Assembly (NCBI GenBank): GCA_963844235.1
Contig: CAWJNF010000004.1
Span: 310,001 to 374,000, forward strand
Direction of reading: 5' to 3'
Length of the DNA: 64,000 nucleotides
DNA from: CAWJNF01 sp963844235
GTDB taxonomy: Bacteria; Actinomycetota; Thermoleophilia; Gaiellales; Gaiellaceae
Position 1 is the first letter of the stretch; each line of letters opens with the position of its first letter. A program made the translations under genes and the position numbers. The notes beneath the pieces are model-generated. The model was not told the DNA's origin. It worked only from the letters and a program-made list of their open reading frames with translations, and did not search any database. Shown here one piece after another: positions 24,983-32,861 of the stretch.

Positions 24983-25165
24983 ATGGCGAACGAGGAGAAA
25001 CTGAGCAGATTCCGCGACGAGGTCTCGCAGCTGGCGGGCGAAGGTGAACGGCTCTTCCAGGATCCGTCTCTCGGCCTGGACGAGCGAGCGATTCTCCAGC
25101 GCGCCAACGGCTACCTGCTGGAGGCTCGCGTGGCCCTCGAGGAGCTCACCACGCCCACCGCGTAG
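24983..25165 (+). CDS. 60-residue soluble helical protein
   Basis: A small gene with AAGGGAG 6 bases before its ATG. The product is almost all amphipathic helix and acidic (EEKLSRFRDEVSQLAGEGER, DERAILQRANGYLLEARVAL), with no cysteine or membrane segment. Coding character is good (coherent helix heptads, GC-rich third positions). No family recognised. Confidence 0.6.
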   Translation: MANEEKLSRFRDEVSQLAGEGERLFQDPSLGLDERAILQRANGYLLEARVALEELTTPTA

Positions 25166-25226
25166 CGCCTGCACGGGCCGCGCTAGCGCGGGCTCCGCCT
25201 GCAGTACCCGTCGACGAGCCGCATCC

Positions 25227-25730
25227 TCACGCGGTCGGTGCGTGAGCGCGCCATGCCGTCGCCGCGTGCCAGATGCGCGACCAGAGCAGGAAGGCGAGCA
25301 GGGGGACGACAACGTACGCAACGCGGTCGACGTCCACGTGAACGACGAGCGTCCGCTCGAGATCGCCGTGTAGGCGCGCGAGGAGGAGGTCGACACTCCA
25401 CGGGTCGAAGTCGCCCCAGGTCGGGGCCCCCTCGAGCCGGAGCTCGCGTTGCTGGAGCACGGCTATCGAAAGCAGCGCCACGGCGGCGGCGGCGGCGCCC
25501 ACGTAGGGCCTCCACGATCGAGGCCGGCCTAGCTCCGCTTCGGCATAGTCCCGAGCGACGGCCTCGGGAGAGCCGGCCCCCTCGACCGCGGCGTGCGCGC
25601 CGACGTCGGCGGCAGCGTCGCGGAGGTGCGCCCGCAGATCGCGTCGGATCGCGCGCCGGTGCTCCGGCGGCACGTGCGGCCGCAGCCTCCGGTTCACACC
25701 CAGGACATAGCGCTCGATCGTCAGGTTCAT
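25227..25730 (-). CDS. membrane protein coupled to a PadR regulator
   Basis: A 167-residue protein, start ATG 25730 with AAGGAGG upstream, overlapping the padR-like gene by ATGA. The N-terminal 75 residues are cytoplasmic and resemble the DUF1700/HAAS-type segment that accompanies PadR regulators (ERYVLGVNRRLRPHVPPEHR, RDYAEAELG). Two membrane helices follow (about 78-95 and 130-150). Proteins of this kind act with PadR in envelope-stress-like switches. The DNA-binding partner is encoded just upstream. Confidence 0.75.
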   Translation of the reverse strand: MNLTIERYVLGVNRRLRPHVPPEHRRAIRRDLRAHLRDAAADVGAHAAVEGAGSPEAVARDYAEAELGRPRSWRPYVGAAAAAVALLSIAVLQQRELRLEGAPTWGDFDPWSVDLLLARLHGDLERTLVVHVDVDRVAYVVVPLLAFLLWSRIWHAATAWRAHAPTA

Positions 25731-26077
25731 GCCGCTTCCTCCTTCGGACTTGCCGGCGTGGTGGTGGAGAGCAGCGGGTCGACGACGGCCGCGAGGGCAC
25801 GCCACGCCGCCGCCTTCTGGGCGAGCAGCGCGCGTCCCGAGGCCGTCAGGCGGTAGTACTTGCGCGCCGGGCCGGACCGCGAGGCGACCAGCCGTGAGGT
25901 GACGTGCCCGTCACGCTCGAGGCGCCCGAGCGCAGGGTAGATCGACCCGTCCGGCACGTCCACCAGCCCGACGGCATGGACACGCATCACGAGCTCGTAC
26001 CCGTACGACTCTTGCTCTACCAGGAGCTGGAGCAGCACAATTCCGAGGACACCCTTGAGCAGCTGGCTGTCGTGCAC
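25727..26077 (-). CDS. PadR-family transcriptional regulator
   Basis: A 116-residue winged-helix repressor. The family signature SYGYELVMRV at about residues 24-33, GSIYPALGRLERDGHV at about 44-59 and SGPARKYYRLTASGRALL at about 67-84 are all present. GTG start at 26077 lies 9 bases from a consensus -10 box, so the mRNA is nearly leaderless. First gene of a two-gene operon with a membrane protein. PadR proteins commonly repress their own promoter; a TGACAT direct repeat overlaps this one. Confidence 0.92.
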   Translation of the reverse strand: MHDSQLLKGVLGIVLLQLLVEQESYGYELVMRVHAVGLVDVPDGSIYPALGRLERDGHVTSRLVASRSGPARKYYRLTASGRALLAQKAAAWRALAAVVDPLLSTTTPASPKEEAA

Positions 26078-26086
26078 GCCGCTTCA

Positions 26087-26115
26087 ATTCTATGTCAGCT
26101 ACCTTGCAATGTCAA
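26087..26115 (-). promoter_or_regulatory. consensus sigma-70 promoter of the padR operon
   Basis: On the minus strand: TTGACA (26115-26110), a 17-base spacer, TAGAAT (26092-26087). This is the best promoter match I saw in the window. The start codon lies only 9 bases after the -10 box. TGACAT occurs twice, 15 bases apart, within it and may be the PadR operator. Confidence 0.75.
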
Positions 26116-26189
26116 CTAGTGAGATCCGCTCGATCAAACGCAGTATCGTTCTGCCGGCACTCGAATCTGCGGCAGGAGGAGAGGCGCCA

Positions 26190-26903
26190 GTGCGACGTCA
26201 GCTCTCGCTCAAGGAACCCAACCTCGAGGGCGACGACGTCGCAGACGTGCAGCGAGCCGTCGGGCTCACCGGCGACAACGTCGACGGGGTCTTCGGGCCG
26301 GTGACGGCGCTCGCGGTGCAGGAGTGGAAGTGGCGGGTCGGGTTCCCGCTGAATCGCATCAACTCCACGCTCGGCCTGCCGGGGCTGAGAATGCTGTTCG
26401 GCGAGACCGGCCTCCCGCCGGACTTCCGCGCCCGCGCCACGGAGAGAGAGGGCAAGCCGTTCCTGCCCAAGAAGGGCGACATCGTGCTGCCGCTGCCGCC
26501 TCCCGTGCCGCGATTCTCCGAGTTCGCGATCGTGGAGCCCGAAGGCGCGCCGGACAGCGCGGGCGTCAGGCACCATGCCGGGCTCGACTGGTTCGCGCCA
26601 CCGGGCGCGATCGTGCGGGCGCCCGTGGCGGGGACGATCGTCGAAGCGAGACCGTCGGTCGGTACCGGCGGTCAGGTCTTCGGCGGTACGGCGAAGATCG
26701 AGGCCGCCGATCGTAAGGTCTGGATCTTCAGGCACGTGGTGCCGATCGTCAGCGTGGGTGACAGGGTGGCAGCCGGCCAGGCGATCGCGACCGTCAGTCC
26801 CTGGGACGACGGGCCCGAGCACTCCCACATCGAGATCCGCAAGACGAACGCGGGCGGGCACGTGTTCGAGAACATGCTCGACCCGCTGCCGTTCTTTCGC
26901 TAG
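26190..26903 (+). CDS. M23-type peptidase with peptidoglycan-binding-like domain
   Basis: A 237-residue protein; GTG 26190 chosen because GGAGGAGAGG precedes it (an ATG at 26109 is an alternative). Residues 1-60 resemble a peptidoglycan-binding domain 1 (DVADVQRAVG, DNVDGVFGPVTALAVQEWK). Residues about 110-230 form a LytM/M23 metallopeptidase, with HxxxD in HAGLD and HxH in HSHIE providing the zinc ligands. There is no signal peptide with this start, so export is unclear. Divergent from the padR operon and convergent with a secreted-protein gene. Cell-wall hydrolysis or a lytic/enzymatic scaffold role is likely. Confidence 0.8.
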   Translation: MRRQLSLKEPNLEGDDVADVQRAVGLTGDNVDGVFGPVTALAVQEWKWRVGFPLNRINSTLGLPGLRMLFGETGLPPDFRARATEREGKPFLPKKGDIVLPLPPPVPRFSEFAIVEPEGAPDSAGVRHHAGLDWFAPPGAIVRAPVAGTIVEARPSVGTGGQVFGGTAKIEAADRKVWIFRHVVPIVSVGDRVAAGQAIATVSPWDDGPEHSHIEIRKTNAGGHVFENMLDPLPFFR

Positions 26904-27304
26904 ATGGGCGGAATCACGATCGGCTGGCGGAACACGTCCACGGCGCCGCCCCGATCCTCGAGGCGGACGACGACGCGAGCGCGCCCGCGCGCCGTCTCGC
27001 GTGGAAGCGCGACGCTGATCGCCCAGCGGCCGGGCCGCAGCTGGAAGAGGCGCGACCGTCTCAGCACCGTCTGGTAGCGGATCACTCGCACCGTCACGCT
27101 GATCCGCTCGTCGGTCACGAGCTCGACGACGACCGCGCGCCGTCCCTCGGATCGCCGAACCGCGGTTGCGCCCAGCACCTCCGCGTCGACGACGCCGTGT
27201 CCCACCGTCCTCGTACCCGGCGCCGGCGCAACGGCACCGGCTTCGAGGACAACGGCTGCAGCGAGGAGTGACACCGCCACAAACGCCGCGAGCAGGCGCA
27301 GCAT
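26900..27304 (-). CDS. secreted protein, paralogue of the 4.5-kb gene
   Basis: A 134-residue exported protein (ATG 27304; a GTG five codons earlier is possible). Signal peptide residues 1-27, then a mature domain sharing VDAEVLGATAV, SEGRRAVVVEL, VIRYQTV, RSRLF, LRPGRW and FRQPI with the protein at 4464-4853. Identity over the mature domain looks like roughly half. It overlaps the end of the M23 gene by four bases, convergently. Function unknown. Confidence 0.7.
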   Translation of the reverse strand: MLRLLAAFVAVSLLAAAVVLEAGAVAPAPGTRTVGHGVVDAEVLGATAVRRSEGRRAVVVELVTDERISVTVRVIRYQTVLRRSRLFQLRPGRWAISVALPRETARGRARVVVRLEDRGGAVDVFRQPIVIPPI

Positions 27305-27339
27305 CAGCGGCAGTGCCACGGGATCAATGCTGCTCGCTA

Positions 27340-27699
27340 CTAGCCGTCCGAGTCGTCGTCCCCGTCGTCGTCGTCATTGTCGTCGTCATCTCCGTCGTTG
27401 TCGTCGTCATCTCCGTCGTTGTCGTCGTCATCGCCGTCGTTGTCGTCATCGCCGTCGTTGTCGTCGCCGTCGTTGTCGTCATCGTCGTCGTCCGTGGTCG
27501 TTGCGTCGGTCGTCGTCGCGTCCGTCGTGGCCGTGTCCTCGGTCGTAGCCGCATCCTCCGTTGTCGCCGCGTCCGTCGTCGCGACTGTGCTGTCGGTGGT
27601 AGCTGCGGGGCTGTCCGCGTCGTCGTCGCCGCCGCAGCCGGCGGCGACGGCAGCCGCCGTCACGACCGCGACGCTCAGCGTGAGTACCGTCTTCCTCAT
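27340..27699 (-). CDS. Asp/Asn-rich repeat lipoprotein
   Basis: A 119-residue lipoprotein: signal peptide residues 1-21 with lipobox VAAGC (Cys21), then a Thr/Ala/Asp-rich linker (residues 30-70), then about 47 residues made almost only of Asp, Asn and Gly in runs of DDDDNDG. CGGAGG lies 6 bases before the ATG. The tail has a net charge near -35 and resembles repeat-type calcium-binding or spacer sequences. Copy number of the repeat may vary between strains. No enzymatic domain. Confidence 0.75.
   Translation of the reverse strand: MRKTVLTLSVAVVTAAAVAAGCGGDDDADSPAATTDSTVATTDAATTEDAATTEDTATTDATTTDATTTDDDDDDNDGDDNDGDDDNDGDDDDNDGDDDDNDGDDDDNDDDDGDDDSDG
27349..27495. repeat. in-frame tandem repeat encoding DDDDNDG
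   Basis: Degenerate 9-24-base units of the form CGTCGTCATCTCCGTCGTTG repeat through the 3' half of the lipoprotein gene. All changes keep the reading frame. Confidence 0.7.
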
Positions 27700-27863
27700 G
27701 GAGCCTCCGATTCGGCTGTCTGCTCGTCACGCCCCGAGCCGCCGGCGGGCGACCCGCCGCTCCTGCGTTGGCCCGAGGCACTCGCTAGCGTACGGTACAC
27801 CCGGCGGGAGCACGGAGCCCGGCCCCGGGAATGTCACGCTAGCCCACAGACGTTGAACAGAGT

Positions 27864-28481
27864 GTGGAGCTTGCGCCCGGAGACGGAGCTGACCGCGCCC
27901 TCGGGCTGATCGGCGAGCGCGTGGCGTGCACGCCGGCCCGCCGGCACGCGCTCGAGGAGATCGTCCAGCTCGCCGTGGAGATCGCCCGGGAGGGCCGCGA
28001 AGGGCGCAAGATCGGCACGCTCTTCGTCATCGGGGACGTGGACGAGGTGGTCGCCAGATCCCGGCCGCTGCTCCTCGATCCGCTCTACGGCCACGAGCCC
28101 GAGCTGCTTCGCATCAGCGAGCCCGGGCTTCGCGAGACCGTCAAGGAGCTGGCCCAGCTCGACGGCGCCTTTCTCGTCGACGACGACGGCACTTTCGTGT
28201 CGGCCGGCCGCTACGTCGACGTGGATCTGGATCCCGAGCTGTTTCTACCGGGGCTCGGTACCCGCCACGCCGCCGGCGCCTCGATTACCCGGGCCACGCG
28301 CGCGCTCGCCGTCGTCGTCTCCCAGAGCTCCGTCGTGCGGGTCTTCGTGGACGGCGAGGTGCGAGCAGAGATCATCCCGGAGCTCTTCCTCATGTCGAAG
28401 CAGCAGCTGTTCGCCCGCGGCGCCGAGATTCGCACCATGCCCGACGTCGGGCTCACGGTTGCGGTCGCCGGCGCCGCCTGA
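27864..28481 (+). CDS. DisA_N/DacZ-like diadenylate cyclase domain protein
   Basis: A 205-residue stand-alone diadenylate cyclase domain, which makes the second messenger c-di-AMP from two ATP. The DGA motif is at 100-102 and GTRHAAGASITRATRALAVV at about 132-151 replaces the usual GTRHRAA. The third residue of the RHR motif is therefore Ala, as in archaeal DacZ-like sequences. It lacks the HhH and linker domains of DisA and the membrane helices of CdaA. GTG start; no strong ribosome site. Neighbours encode an Asp-rich lipoprotein and a universal stress protein. Activity is likely but not assured given the motif change. Confidence 0.8.
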   Translation: MELAPGDGADRALGLIGERVACTPARRHALEEIVQLAVEIAREGREGRKIGTLFVIGDVDEVVARSRPLLLDPLYGHEPELLRISEPGLRETVKELAQLDGAFLVDDDGTFVSAGRYVDVDLDPELFLPGLGTRHAAGASITRATRALAVVVSQSSVVRVFVDGEVRAEIIPELFLMSKQQLFARGAEIRTMPDVGLTVAVAGAA

Positions 28482-28676
28482 CGGCCGACGACCAGACGGC
28501 CGCCGGGCGCGGCATGGCATGGCGCCAGTCCGGGAGATCAGACGTAGGCCCAGCGCGCCGTGGGTAGACGCCAGACGAGGCGGCGGGCGGTGCCCGCAGG
28601 CCGGTATGCGTCGCACGCGCGTCGGTCTCGCAGCGCCGAGCTGTCAATTCACGCACAATCCGGGGTCAGGCACGCC

Positions 28677-29165
28677 ATGGCAGCTTCCGCTACGCATCCG
28701 CCGGTCCGGCGAGTCCTCGTCGCCACCGACCGCTCGGTGACCGCCGAGCGCGCCGTGCGCTTCGCCGCCGAGATGGCCGGACGCTACGAAGCCGAGCTCA
28801 TGGTCCTCCAGGTGATCGTGCCGTCGAGCCAGGCGGGCGCCACCGAGGCGACGCAAGTCTCGTACGCGGCCAAGGACCTCGAGCTGTACGCGCAGCAGCT
28901 TGCGGGCGAGCGAGGGCGCGCCCGGGTGGTGGTCGACGACGATCCCTCGGCCGCCATCGTCGAGGCCGCCGACGAGGAGCGTGCAGACGTGGTCGTCGTC
29001 GGCAACGCCGGCATGAGCGGCCGCAAGGAGTTCCTGCTCGGCAACGTGCCGAATCGCGTGTCCCACAACGCCCGCTGCACCGTGGTCATCGTGAACTCGA
29101 CCGGCGAGCCGAGCGAGGAGGACGGGCGGCGGGAACGCGGGCGGCTCTTCCGCCGCGGCTCGTAG
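28677..29165 (+). CDS. universal stress protein (UspA family)
   Basis: A 162-residue UspA-family protein starting at ATG 28677 (MAASATHPPVRRVLVATD). The nucleotide-binding Gly-rich loop is degenerate: the usual GxxGxxGxxxxxxGSV(S/T) reads VVVGNAGMSGRKEFLLGNVPNRVSH, with V-P-N in place of the S-V. A C-terminal acidic/basic tail of about 20 residues follows. It is separated from the UbiB-like gene by one base, so the two are cotranscribed. Confidence 0.88.
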   Translation: MAASATHPPVRRVLVATDRSVTAERAVRFAAEMAGRYEAELMVLQVIVPSSQAGATEATQVSYAAKDLELYAQQLAGERGRARVVVDDDPSAAIVEAADEERADVVVVGNAGMSGRKEFLLGNVPNRVSHNARCTVVIVNSTGEPSEEDGRRERGRLFRRGS

Positions 29166-29166
29166 G

Positions 29167-30783
29167 GTGAGCAGGCGACCCGTCCCGGAGCCGGAGGACG
29201 TCGAGGGCCTCCTACTCGGCCGCGCCGCGCAGATCGGCCGTGTGCTGGCCCGCTACGGGCTGGGCGAGCTCCGCAGCGAGGAGCCCGACGACTACGTGTC
29301 CAGGCGGGCACGCGCGGAGCGCCTGCGCCTGGCGCTCGAGGAGCTCGGGCCGACCTTCGCGAAGCTGGGCCAGATTCTGTCGACGCGCCCGGACCTGTTG
29401 CCGCCGGAGTTCGCAGAGGAGCTCGCGACCCTCCAGGATCGCGTCACGCCGCTCACCGAGGCCGAGATCGTGACGGCGATGGAGCGGGAGCTGGGCGTGC
29501 CCTGGGAGGACGTCTTCGACTCGATCGAGCCGGTGCCGATGGCCGCCGGCACCATCGGGCAGGTGCACCGGGCGACGCTCGAGGGCGGAACGCGGGTCGT
29601 CGTCAAGGTACAGCGGCCGGGCGCCGCGCCCGACATCTACCGCGACCTCGGTCTGCTCGAGATCTTCGCCGAGCGGACGGCCGACCGGGCCGTCTTCCGG
29701 CAGCTCGTAGACCTGCCCGCCGTCATCGAGCACCTGTCCTCGTCGCTGCGCCGCGAGCTCGACTTCCGCCTCGAGGCGACCCACATCGAGCGCATGCGCG
29801 AGGTCATCGCCCCGTACCCGCGCCTCGCCGTGCCCGACGTCTTCAAGGAGCTGTCCACGCCACGGCTGCTCGTCATGGAGGAGGTGGTCGGCACCCCGAT
29901 CAGAGAGGCGCCGGAGGGCGACGCCCGCCGGGAGGCGGCGAAGCAGCTCCTCGACTCGTACTACCGCCAGATCCTGACCGTGGGCTTCTTCCACGCCGAT
30001 CCGCACCCGGGGAACCTGAAGTGGTCGAACGACAGGATCTACTTCCTCGACTTCGGGATGGTCGGCGAGGTCGACGCCGACACGCGAGAGCACCTCCTGC
30101 TCATCCTCATGGCGTTCTGGCGTGGCGACGCGGCGTTCCTCGCCGACGTGATGCTCTCGCTGGCCGGCGAGGACCACCGCTCCGACATCGACCTCCGGGG
30201 CCTTCGCGTCGAGCTCGGCGGGCTCATGGACCGGTTCCGCGACGTCGCGCTGAAGGACATCCAGCTCGGCCCGATCCTCCAGGGGCTGACCGAGATCGCC
30301 GCGCACCAGGGGATTCGCCTTCCCTCGGCGCTCGCGCTCACCGGCAAGGCGCTCGCGCAGATGCAGCTCGCGACCGCCGAGCTCGACCCTACCCTCGACC
30401 CGTTCGCGGTCGCCGGCGACTACCTCTTCCGGGACCTGGGCGGGCGCCTGCGCGAGGGTGCCGACCTCCAGCGGATCGCCTACGAAGGGCAGAAGCTGAA
30501 GTGGCGCCTGACCCGGCTCGCCGAGGCCTTCGAGCGTCTCGCCGGCGCGCGGCCGGGGCCGCGCCTCCAGGTGCAGTTCGCCGGCATGGAGCGCCTCGAG
30601 GACACGATCCGCACGGCTGCGCGCCGGGTCGCGCTCGCGATCGCGGCCGGGGCGTGCCTCGTCAGCATGGGCTTCACCGCCAACGAGACACGGGTCGATG
30701 CCTGGGTGCCGATCACGCTCGGCACGATCGGAGCGGTCCTTACCGTGGGCCTGCTCATCGACATTTTCCTGCGGCGCAGCTGA
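29167..30783 (+). CDS. ABC1/UbiB-family atypical kinase
   Basis: A 538-residue UbiB/AarF-like protein, similar in fold to ADCK kinases, which support quinone biosynthesis or isoprenoid-lipid handling. The family KxGQ motif is at FAKLGQILSTRPDLLP (about residue 64). The Ala-rich P-loop AAGTIGQVH and Lys in VVVKVQRPG follow. The catalytic HADPHPGN and metal-binding FLDFGMVGE are intact. Two C-terminal membrane helices (about 485-502 and 510-530) anchor it. GTG start one base after the Usp stop, without its own strong ribosome site. Confidence 0.92.
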   Translation: MSRRPVPEPEDVEGLLLGRAAQIGRVLARYGLGELRSEEPDDYVSRRARAERLRLALEELGPTFAKLGQILSTRPDLLPPEFAEELATLQDRVTPLTEAEIVTAMERELGVPWEDVFDSIEPVPMAAGTIGQVHRATLEGGTRVVVKVQRPGAAPDIYRDLGLLEIFAERTADRAVFRQLVDLPAVIEHLSSSLRRELDFRLEATHIERMREVIAPYPRLAVPDVFKELSTPRLLVMEEVVGTPIREAPEGDARREAAKQLLDSYYRQILTVGFFHADPHPGNLKWSNDRIYFLDFGMVGEVDADTREHLLLILMAFWRGDAAFLADVMLSLAGEDHRSDIDLRGLRVELGGLMDRFRDVALKDIQLGPILQGLTEIAAHQGIRLPSALALTGKALAQMQLATAELDPTLDPFAVAGDYLFRDLGGRLREGADLQRIAYEGQKLKWRLTRLAEAFERLAGARPGPRLQVQFAGMERLEDTIRTAARRVALAIAAGACLVSMGFTANETRVDAWVPITLGTIGAVLTVGLLIDIFLRRS

Positions 30784-30828
30784 GGCGCCGTCTGCGGTGA
30801 GCAGCTGAGGGCCGGATGAGACCGGGCC

Positions 30829-30966
30829 CTACGACACCTCGATCGTGCGGCCGCGCGACGGCCGGCGGCCCTTCTTGCCGAGGGCCTTGCGCAGCCGGCG
30901 CTCGAGCACCCAGGTGGCGAGACCGAAGACGATGCCGAGCACCACGCGCTCGACGAAGCGCCGCAC
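30829..30966 (-). CDS. 45-residue single-pass membrane protein
   Basis: A short gene downstream of the cyclase at 30995 on the same strand. GTG start at 30966, TAG stop at 30829. The product begins VRRFVERVVLGIVFGLATWV (one amphipathic-to-hydrophobic helix) and ends in a strongly basic tail (RRLRKALGKKGRRPSRGR). The positive-inside pattern suggests a cytoplasmic C-terminus. No ribosome site is evident, so coupling to the cyclase gene is likely. Unknown family. Confidence 0.5.
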   Translation of the reverse strand: MRRFVERVVLGIVFGLATWVLERRLRKALGKKGRRPSRGRTIEVS

Positions 30967-30994
30967 GCGACCCGGGCGCCGGCCCGACCGCCCT

Positions 30995-32812
30995 CTAGCC
31001 GGCACGGCGCACCCGCCAGAGCTCGAACGGCGCGTCGTCGAAGCCTTTCAGCACCGCTTCGATCGGCTCCGTCTCGATGTCGCCGTCGGCGAGCTTCGCG
31101 GCCACCTCTGGGTCGTCCCGGACCGTCCCCGACACGACGACATCATGCCCGCCCGAGAGCCCGACGATGCGGGCCGCGGCGTTGACCGTGGAGCCGAAGT
31201 AGTCGAGGCGCTCGTTCAGCGTCACTGCGAGGCAAGGCCCCTCGTGGATGCCCACCTTGAGCAGGAGGGGCTGCACGCCCCCGGCGAGTGCCGCCTGAGC
31301 GTCGAGCATCGCCTCGAGCGCGGCGACAGGACGCCTGAAGGCGGCCATGACCGCGTCACCGATCGTCTTTACCACCGCGCCGCCGGCCCGGGCCACCTCG
31401 CCGCGCAGCACGTCGAAATGGCCGGCGACGGAGCCGAAGGCCGGGGCGTCGCCGATGCTGCGGTAGAGCCGCGTGGAGTCGCGCAGATCGGTGAAGACGA
31501 TCGTCAGGCTCGTGATCGCGACCTGCTCGCCCGGCCGCAGGGCGTCGGTGGCGAAGAGATCGCGAAAGGCCTGGAGCGCGGTGACGTCCGCGGCCGTGGC
31601 GGCGTCGTCGGCCCACGCCGTGCGCTCGGCAACGAGGAGGCGCTCCTCCCCGGTCTCGTTGCGAAGCGTCAGGTCGGATAGCGGAGCGAGCACGAGCCCG
31701 TTCCGCGGCCCGAAGCCCTCCGGCGTGGCCGTCAGCGCGGCCTCCGCGGCGCCGCCGTCGGCGACGGCCAGCGAGCTCGTCGCGTCGAGCCCGCCGGCCC
31801 GGACTCGGTAGGAGCCCGGCTCGAATGCGAGCCGCACGGTTCTGTGTTCCCCCGCTGCGAGACGCTGCTGCGCGACGACGTGCGGCGTCGTCTGGGGGCC
31901 GCCCAGGCAGTAGGTCGCGACGGCAACGTCGCGGATTCCCGCGCTCGGGTGGAAGACGAGCTCGACGCTGCTCTCGAAATCGAGCCCGACGTCGATTCCG
32001 CAGGCATCGCAGTGGACGTCGCCGCCGAGGCCGGCGAGGGCCTCGCTCCCCTGGGCCGCGCCCCGGCAGTAGGGGCAGAGCACCTCCCAGCGGGACTCGA
32101 GCAGCCCCTCCCGCGTCGCCGAGAGGCAGAGCTCGAGCACCTCCCGCCGCTCCCGAGCCCAGGTGTCCGCGAGCGCGTACGGGCGCAGCCTCGCCACATC
32201 GAGGTCGTCGGCTTCCTCGACGAGCGTGGCCAGGCGGTCGATCAGCGCCGGGTCGAGGCTGCGCCCGAGGAGCGCGTCGCGGGCCCGCTGGAGACGCTCT
32301 CGCCCGCCGGGCACGAGCCGCGCCGGCCCGACCGCCGGACGCTCGGCGAGACCTGGGTCAGCCAGGGCGAGGCGATCGTAGCGGCGAAAGGCTTGCTCGA
32401 AACGGCGCCGCGCGACCTTGCCGAGGACGATCGCCGCCAGCGGTCGCCCGAGGGGTCCTCGCGGCGCCGCGCGAATCCCGTACGCGAGCGTCGTGCCGCC
32501 TTCGGCTCGTGGCTCGAGCTCCACGAGCACTCGCATCGTTGCAAGCGGCCCTGCCTCGTAGCGGCGCTCCACGCCGAAGCGGCGCGGGCGCACCCACTCG
32601 AACGGTGCCTCCTCGAACGGGATCGATCGCCCCGCGGCCCGCAGGCGAAGCCGGCGCACGCCCGGCGCGGGCGCACCGGCGGGATCGGGAACGACCTCGG
32701 GGGTGCCGGTCTCGCGGTTGAACCGGTTCGTGTCGGCGACATAGGGCCAGAGCGCCTCGGGGCTCGCCTCGAGCTGCCAGAGAAAGCGGTAGGAGAGCTC
32801 GCGAGCGGGCAC
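30995..32812 (-). CDS. SRPBCC-DUF5939-class III adenylate cyclase
   Basis: A 605-residue multidomain signalling protein. Residues about 1-150 look like an SRPBCC/polyketide-cyclase-type ligand pocket (FLWQLEASPEALWPYVADTN). Residues about 180-400 match the DUF5939 region, including a putative zinc knuckle (LCPYCRG and HCDACG). Residues about 415-600 are a class III cyclase with the metal Asp in FTDLRDSTRL, substrate Lys in VVKTIGDAVMAAF and VNAAARI, so it should be catalytically competent. No membrane segment. GTG start at 32812. Divergent from the AAA-type cyclase gene, 49 bases apart, suggesting a shared control region. It probably makes cAMP in response to a hydrophobic ligand. Confidence 0.85.
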   Translation of the reverse strand: MPARELSYRFLWQLEASPEALWPYVADTNRFNRETGTPEVVPDPAGAPAPGVRRLRLRAAGRSIPFEEAPFEWVRPRRFGVERRYEAGPLATMRVLVELEPRAEGGTTLAYGIRAAPRGPLGRPLAAIVLGKVARRRFEQAFRRYDRLALADPGLAERPAVGPARLVPGGRERLQRARDALLGRSLDPALIDRLATLVEEADDLDVARLRPYALADTWARERREVLELCLSATREGLLESRWEVLCPYCRGAAQGSEALAGLGGDVHCDACGIDVGLDFESSVELVFHPSAGIRDVAVATYCLGGPQTTPHVVAQQRLAAGEHRTVRLAFEPGSYRVRAGGLDATSSLAVADGGAAEAALTATPEGFGPRNGLVLAPLSDLTLRNETGEERLLVAERTAWADDAATAADVTALQAFRDLFATDALRPGEQVAITSLTIVFTDLRDSTRLYRSIGDAPAFGSVAGHFDVLRGEVARAGGAVVKTIGDAVMAAFRRPVAALEAMLDAQAALAGGVQPLLLKVGIHEGPCLAVTLNERLDYFGSTVNAAARIVGLSGGHDVVVSGTVRDDPEVAAKLADGDIETEPIEAVLKGFDDAPFELWRVRRAG

Positions 32813-32861
32813 GCGCGTAGGGTAGAGCAGCGGCGCGAGCGCAAGCTAGGCTGATGGCTCG

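Noticed and set aside
27349..27495. Tandem repeat as a CRISPR-like array
   Set aside because: Units are short, in frame and inside a lipoprotein gene; there are no spacers or cas genes. No CRISPR array was seen anywhere in the window.
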